This document shows positions 60,088 to 64,000 of a stretch of 64,000 bases of DNA, piece after piece. Every line of letters begins with the position of its first letter. Within the stretch, counting starts at the first letter, position 1. The notes beneath the pieces were generated by a model that saw nothing but the letters and a program-made list of their open reading frames with translations, was not told the DNA's origin and searched no databases. Both the position numbers and the translations under genes were made by a program. Source of the stretch: Flavobacterium quisquiliarum. Lineage in GTDB: Bacteria > Bacteroidota > Bacteroidia > Flavobacteriales > Flavobacteriaceae. The stretch lies in assembly GCF_019308285.1 (NCBI RefSeq), contig NZ_WWEM01000033.1, positions 248,001 to 312,000 of the forward strand. Direction: 5' to 3'.

Positions 60088-61185
60088 ATGAATAACACGG
60101 CTCCGACATTTGCTAGGCAAGACAATCTGAAGTTCTTTAGAACACTTAATTCTCGGGTAAACAATTACTTCAAGGAAAATAATATTCAGAAAACCGGAAA
60201 TTGGAAATTACACCTAAAAGCTGTTATTCTATTTGCTGTTTTCTTAACTCCCTATTTTTTAATCCTTACACTTGGCATGCCTTTTTGGTTAATGTTGTTG
60301 CTATCAATTGTAATGGGCGTTGGAATGGCTGGTGTCGGAATGAATGTAATGCATGATGGAAATCATGGTTCTTACTCTAATAAAAGCTGGATTAATAAAT
60401 TCATGGGTGGAACCATTTATGTTTTGGCTGGAAACGTATACAACTGGCAGGTACAGCACAATGTATTGCATCATACTTATACTAATATCCCTGGACATGA
60501 CGAAGATTTAGATGCTGGAAGAATTATCCGTTTTACAGAGCATGCGGAATGGCATCGTTTTCATCGTTTTCAGCATTACTATTCTGTTTTCTTATACGGT
60601 TTATTGACTTTTAATTGGGCATTAACAACCGATTTTAAGCAGATGAGAAACTATTTGAAAAGAAAATTGTCTTACGGAGAACCAAAGAATCCTAAAATCT
60701 TGTGGACTACTTTAATCATTACTAAACTTATCTATGTTTCAATTTGGATTGTTCTACCAATGGTAATCGGAATTACATGGTGGAAAGTACTTATTGGATT
60801 TTTCGCAATGCACTACACAGCAGGATTAATCTTAAGTATTGTATTCCAGTTGGCACACGTAGTAGATCATACTACAAATCCAACTCCAAATGATTTAGGT
60901 GAAATGGATAATACTTGGGCTATCCACCAATTGTATACCACAACTAATTTTGCACCAAAAAATGCAATCGTAAACTGGTACACTGGCGGATTAAACCATC
61001 AAATCGAACATCATATTTTTCCAAATATCAGTCATATTCATTACGGTAAAATTGCCAAAATTGTAAAAGAAACAGCAAAAGAATGCAACTTACCTTATTA
61101 CGAATACAAAACAATGCGAAGTGCTGTTATTGCTCACTTCAAGCATCTACGTGATTTGGGAATGAAACCTGAATTATCAGTTTAA
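60088..61185 (+). CDS. Acyl-lipid fatty acid desaturase
   Basis: 365 residues with four to six membrane segments. The three histidine boxes that hold the diiron centre are HDGNH (89-93), HNVLHH (124-129) and HQIEHH (304-309). The last box with Gln as its second residue is typical of front-end (delta-5/delta-6-like) desaturases, but there is no cytochrome b5 domain, so the exact position of the double bond is open. Introduces unsaturation for membrane fluidity. Confidence 0.92.
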   Translation: MNNTAPTFARQDNLKFFRTLNSRVNNYFKENNIQKTGNWKLHLKAVILFAVFLTPYFLILTLGMPFWLMLLLSIVMGVGMAGVGMNVMHDGNHGSYSNKSWINKFMGGTIYVLAGNVYNWQVQHNVLHHTYTNIPGHDEDLDAGRIIRFTEHAEWHRFHRFQHYYSVFLYGLLTFNWALTTDFKQMRNYLKRKLSYGEPKNPKILWTTLIITKLIYVSIWIVLPMVIGITWWKVLIGFFAMHYTAGLILSIVFQLAHVVDHTTNPTPNDLGEMDNTWAIHQLYTTTNFAPKNAIVNWYTGGLNHQIEHHIFPNISHIHYGKIAKIVKETAKECNLPYYEYKTMRSAVIAHFKHLRDLGMKPELSV

Positions 61186-61261
61186 AAACTAAAAAAAATC
61201 TATTAATAATTAACCTTCCTTAAACAACACAGCAAATTTAAGGACATTCAAAATTTTTATA

Positions 61262-62452
61262 ATGAATCATATTCTTTCGGACAGAATCAACAATCTTGCG
61301 ACTTCGCAGACATTAGCAATGGCCGCTTTGGCAAGAGAATTAAAAGCACAAGGAAAAGACATTATCAGTTTAAGTTTAGGTGAGCCAGATTTCAACACAC
61401 CTGACTTTATTAAAGAAGCTGCTAAAAAAGCAATCGATGATAATTACAGCACTTATTCTCCAGTTGATGGATACCAAGATTTAAAAGAAGCAATTTGCAG
61501 AAAATTCAAAAGAGATAATGATTTAGATTACAAACCATCTCAAATCGTAGTTTCTACAGGAGCAAAACAATCATTATACAACATTGCTCAGGTAATGTTA
61601 AACGACGGTGACGAGGTAATTTTACCAGCACCTTACTGGGTTTCTTATTTCGAAATCGTAAAACTTTCTGGCGGAGTTCCAGTTGAAGTCCCAACTTCTG
61701 TTGAAACAGATTTCAAAATCACTCCAGAACAATTAGAAGCTGCCATCACACCAAAAACAAAAATGATGTGGTTTTCTTCTCCATGTAATCCTTCAGGATC
61801 TGTTTACAGCAGAGAAGAATTAACAGCACTGGCAAAAGTGTTAGAAAAACACCCAAATATTTACGTAGTTGCTGACGAAATTTATGAGCACATCAATTTC
61901 TCAGGAACTTTCTGCAGCATTGGTTCTATTCCAGGAATGTTAGAAAAAACAATCACTGTAAACGGAGTTGCAAAAGCATTTGCCATGACAGGATACAGAA
62001 TTGGTTACATTGGAGCTCCTGAATTTATTGCAAAAGCATGTACAAAAATCCAAGGGCAAGTAACATCTGGAGCAAATTCAGTTGCTCAAAGAGCTACCAT
62101 TACCGCTGTAGATGCTGACCCTAGTGTATTAAACGAAATGGTTCAGGCTTTCCACGGACGTAGAGATTTAGTAGTTGGATTATTAAAAGAAATCCCAGGT
62201 GTAAAAATCAACGTTCCAGAAGGTGCTTTCTACGTATTCCCAGACGTTTCTTCTTTCTTTGGAAAAACATTAAAAGGACACGAAATTAAAGATGCAAACG
62301 ACGTTTCAATGTATCTTTTAGCTGAGGCAAATGTAGCAACAGTAACTGGAGATGCTTTCGGAAATCCAAACTGTATTCGTTTCTCTTACGCAACAAGCAA
62401 CGATATTTTAAAAGAAGCATTACGCAGAATCAAAGAAGCTTTGACTGCATAA
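61262..62452 (+). CDS. aspC: Class I/II PLP-dependent aminotransferase (aspartate aminotransferase type)
   Basis: 396 residues of fold type I. PLP lysine K238 in NGVAKAFAMTGYRIGY, the PLP-ring stacking SPCNPSGS region and the ADEIYEH aspartate are present, as is the C-terminal arginine region (IRFSYATS). Closest to the Ib subgroup aspartate aminotransferases, some of which also use prephenate or other amino acids, so substrate range is open. Terminator at 62474-62526. Confidence 0.92.
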   Translation: MNHILSDRINNLATSQTLAMAALARELKAQGKDIISLSLGEPDFNTPDFIKEAAKKAIDDNYSTYSPVDGYQDLKEAICRKFKRDNDLDYKPSQIVVSTGAKQSLYNIAQVMLNDGDEVILPAPYWVSYFEIVKLSGGVPVEVPTSVETDFKITPEQLEAAITPKTKMMWFSSPCNPSGSVYSREELTALAKVLEKHPNIYVVADEIYEHINFSGTFCSIGSIPGMLEKTITVNGVAKAFAMTGYRIGYIGAPEFIAKACTKIQGQVTSGANSVAQRATITAVDADPSVLNEMVQAFHGRRDLVVGLLKEIPGVKINVPEGAFYVFPDVSSFFGKTLKGHEIKDANDVSMYLLAEANVATVTGDAFGNPNCIRFSYATSNDILKEALRRIKEALTA

Positions 62453-62473
62453 CAATATTCTAAGTTTTATTAA

Positions 62474-62526
62474 AACGGCTTAAGGTTCAAAAGTTTCATC
62501 ACTTTTATACTTTAAGCTGTTTTTTT
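62474..62526 (+). terminator. Terminator after aspC
   Basis: AACGGCTTAAGG pairs with CTTTAAGCTGTT through G-U wobbles, followed by TTTTTT. Confidence 0.75.
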
Positions 62527-62539
62527 ATGGGCTTATTTT

Positions 62540-62632
62540 GGGCGTGTCCCTCCGGGTCGGGCTATCCGTTACAAGTCCTCGCCTGTTCGTTCCTCACGGC
62601 TGTGGGCTTTTCACTCCTATCCCTCACGCAAA
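62540..62632. repeat. GC-rich structured noncoding element
   Basis: A ~93-base block beginning GGGCGTGTCCCTCCGGGTCG and ending CTATCCCTCACGCAAA stands out as GC-rich in this AT-rich genome. The ends pair (GCGTG/CACGC), and internal CCC-GGG and CGG-CCG short stems are possible. No open frame. I recall nearly the same sequence as a dispersed repeat in other Bacteroidota genomes. The rest of the 369-base gap holds the aspC terminator and a 12-bp palindrome. Confidence 0.6.
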
Positions 62633-62727
62633 CCGTAAAACGAGAAAATTCATTTCCAAAAGAAAAAATCAGCTAAATCTCCAAAATCTGCGGGAAACAT
62701 AAAATATAAGTTTCAAAATTCCCATTC

Positions 62728-62739
62728 TACAATATTGTA
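62728..62739. promoter_or_regulatory. 12-bp perfect palindrome upstream of the PA2169-family gene
   Basis: TACAATATTGTA, 82 bases before the ATG at 62822; a possible operator. The nearest -7-like box is CAACTTTG, one mismatch from consensus. Confidence 0.35.
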
Positions 62740-62821
62740 AAAGCTCAATCGTAATCCTGTAAGACATAACGTTTTAGAAATCGACAACTTTGTAATGTAT
62801 TAATTTAAAAACTATTACGTC

Positions 62822-63277
62822 ATGATACATACAGATGAAACCACAAAAGAAGCAGTTAAAACTCTGGAAGGATTAATTTCAATTCTTGAAGATGGAAAAT
62901 TAGGATATACAAACGCGGCCGAACATGTAAACAACGCGGCAATGAAAACTGATTTTCTGGAATACGCACGCGAAAGAGCCTTATTTATTGTAGAATTACA
63001 AGACGAAATCAATAAACTCGGAAAATCAACAGACACTTCTGGCGGAGGTCCGTTAGGAGCTTTACACAGAACTTGGATTGACATCAAATCGTCCTTTACT
63101 GATGGAGATCCTGAAGCTATCATCAACGCCTGTATTACTGGAGAAGAAGCCGCGATTGAAAAATACAAAAAAGCACTCGATGATAATGAATTGGAACATA
63201 GTCAAATTTATGTTGTTTCCAAACAATTAAATAGTATTCAAAATACTTTATCCCAAATTAAAATGAAAGGAATTTAA
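62822..63277 (+). CDS. PA2169-family four-helix-bundle protein
   Basis: 151 residues, soluble, all-helical. It matches the PA2169/DUF2383 ferritin-like family: LEGLISILEDGKLGYTNAAE, then EYARERALFIVELQDEINKL, GALHRTWIDIKSSFT and ITGEEAAIEKYKKAL. Family members are induced by stress in other bacteria; metal binding has not been generally shown. The Glu residues in helices 1, 2 and 4 could form a metal site (inference). Confidence 0.85.
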   Translation: MIHTDETTKEAVKTLEGLISILEDGKLGYTNAAEHVNNAAMKTDFLEYARERALFIVELQDEINKLGKSTDTSGGGPLGALHRTWIDIKSSFTDGDPEAIINACITGEEAAIEKYKKALDDNELEHSQIYVVSKQLNSIQNTLSQIKMKGI

Positions 63278-63310
63278 TATCATTGTTTTTTTTGTTTTTT
63301 TTCATTTTAG

Positions 63311-63346
63311 AAAACTACTTAGTTGAAAAACTGGGTAGTTTTTTTT
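63311..63346 (+). terminator. Terminator after the PA2169-family gene
   Basis: AAAACTACTTAG / CTGGGTAGTTTT stem with an eight-base loop and a T-run. The rest of 63347-63597 is AT-rich with no supported gene. Confidence 0.75.
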
Positions 63347-63597
63347 GTTTTGTAAAAATTAAAAAATAAATCTTACTTTCGTCACAACCAACATCTAGCC
63401 AAAACTCTTACGTGACTATAACCTTACGCAGTTTATCTACTTCTTTTCTTTTATGACAAATGCTCAACCAAGAGTAGTACAATTTAATAGATTATGGTTC
63501 AAGCACCTCGCATCATGAAGAAGAAAACCCAGCCTGAATACTTTTTTCCTTGTAGATTAATTACTAAAGTTTAGCTTTTTGTAAAATTCATAAAAAA

Positions 63598-64000
63598 ATG
63601 ACTCAACAAAAATTTCCAATTGCTATTTATCAAAAACCAACTATAATTGAAGGCTTCTTTGCTATTGTTTTAACATTAATCATTTTCGTTCCTTTCATTT
63701 ACGGAATAAATACTAAACAGCCAATTTTCTGTTTCAGTATGGTTTTAGGACTTATTGGTTTTAAAATCTTTAATACTATTACAAAAGGCAAATACTTACC
63801 TTTAGGAATTATACAAAAAGATATGCAAATTAGCTTTTCTGAAAATGGTATTGAATTTTGTAATAATCAAGAAACTACAATACATAAATGGAGTAATCTC
63901 GAAAAAATTCAAATAAACATTTACGCTTATAAGGGAAGATTGTTTTCAGGAAGTAATAGATCTTCTTATAATGGTTTTGAAAATTCAATCCATTTTATCG
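63598..64000 (+). CDS. Membrane protein of unknown function, 5' part (cut by window edge)
   Basis: I translated 134 codons by hand from the ATG at 63598. The protein starts MTQQKFPIAIYQKPTIIEGF and has two membrane segments (FFAIVLTLIIFVPFIYGI and FCFSMVLGLIGFKIFNT), then a soluble beta-rich part (MQISFSENGIEFCNNQETTI, WSNLEKIQINIYAY) reminiscent of bacterial PH/YcxB-like domains. The 3' end is outside the window. Function unknown. Confidence 0.75.
   Translation, partial: MTQQKFPIAIYQKPTIIEGFFAIVLTLIIFVPFIYGINTKQPIFCFSMVLGLIGFKIFNTITKGKYLPLGIIQKDMQISFSENGIEFCNNQETTIHKWSNLEKIQINIYAYKGRLFSGSNRSSYNGFENSIHFI

Noticed and set aside
63347..63597. Small open frame (about 19 codons, MKKKTQPEYF...) before the last gene
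   Set aside because: Too short, no promoter or conservation evidence, and AT-rich spacers produce such frames by chance.

Overview
The window looks like a chromosomal segment of a Flavobacterium-type bacterium (Bacteroidota, Flavobacteriia). It is AT-rich and carries a Bacteroidota dcw cluster, the gliding genes gldB and gldC, a type IX secretion plug (DUF5103) protein and many secreted proteins. Upstream of many genes lies the -7 motif TAnnTTTG that is known for this phylum. From memory, the set of genes fits F. johnsoniae-like relatives, but the species cannot be fixed from sequence alone. No prophage, complete insertion sequence, integrase, CRISPR array or rRNA operon is visible.

Layout. 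1-11989 (minus strand): dcw cell-wall and division cluster in transcription order mraZ, rsmH, ftsL-like, ftsI, murE, mraY, murD, ftsW, murG, murC, ftsQ (cut by the window edge), mostly overlapping or closely spaced, with an array of MraZ-type boxes upstream. 12367-18448: alpha/beta hydrolase, GTPase EngB, a lipoprotein, a membrane protein, gldC-gldB, nadE and a NarL-type response regulator. 18541-26482: primase dnaG, an ECF sigma factor with a probable membrane partner and an outer-membrane barrel, a polyprenyl synthase, a lipoprotein and rlmN. 26816-30818: two YceI genes under matched promoters, a porin-like barrel and a third YceI-like gene, then an amphipathic-repeat lipoprotein behind a sigma54-like promoter. 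30936-33435: O-methyltransferase, PhyH-type dioxygenase, PAP2 phosphatase and tatA.

33589-39385 (minus): a tightly overlapping run of four secreted carboxypeptidase-regulatory-like paralogs and a DUF6702 protein, followed by an M1 metallopeptidase. 39549-43516: peptidase E, two tandem tRNA-Gly(TCC), a GNAT, and two convergent L,D-transpeptidases of different types. 43814-50323: DUF5916 protein, gpmI, DUF445 protein and map. 50332-50806: a frameshifted GxxExxY gene flanked by imperfect inverted repeats. 50838-61185: methyltransferase, SNF2 helicase, T9SS plug, apaG, P5C dehydrogenase, an unrecognised gene whose start codon sits in a hairpin loop, rsmG and a fatty-acid desaturase. 61262-64000: aminotransferase, a GC-rich structured noncoding element, a PA2169-type four-helix protein and a truncated membrane protein.

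Most genes are housekeeping or envelope genes of known families. The best leads for something undescribed are: (i) the identical 14-bp palindrome at identical spacing in front of two YceI genes; (ii) the six-gene secreted-paralog and peptidase run; (iii) the GxxExxY cassette with flanking repeats; (iv) the GC-rich element at 62540-62632; (v) a primase whose four zinc ligands are all replaced; and (vi) several families of short palindromic intergenic repeats.
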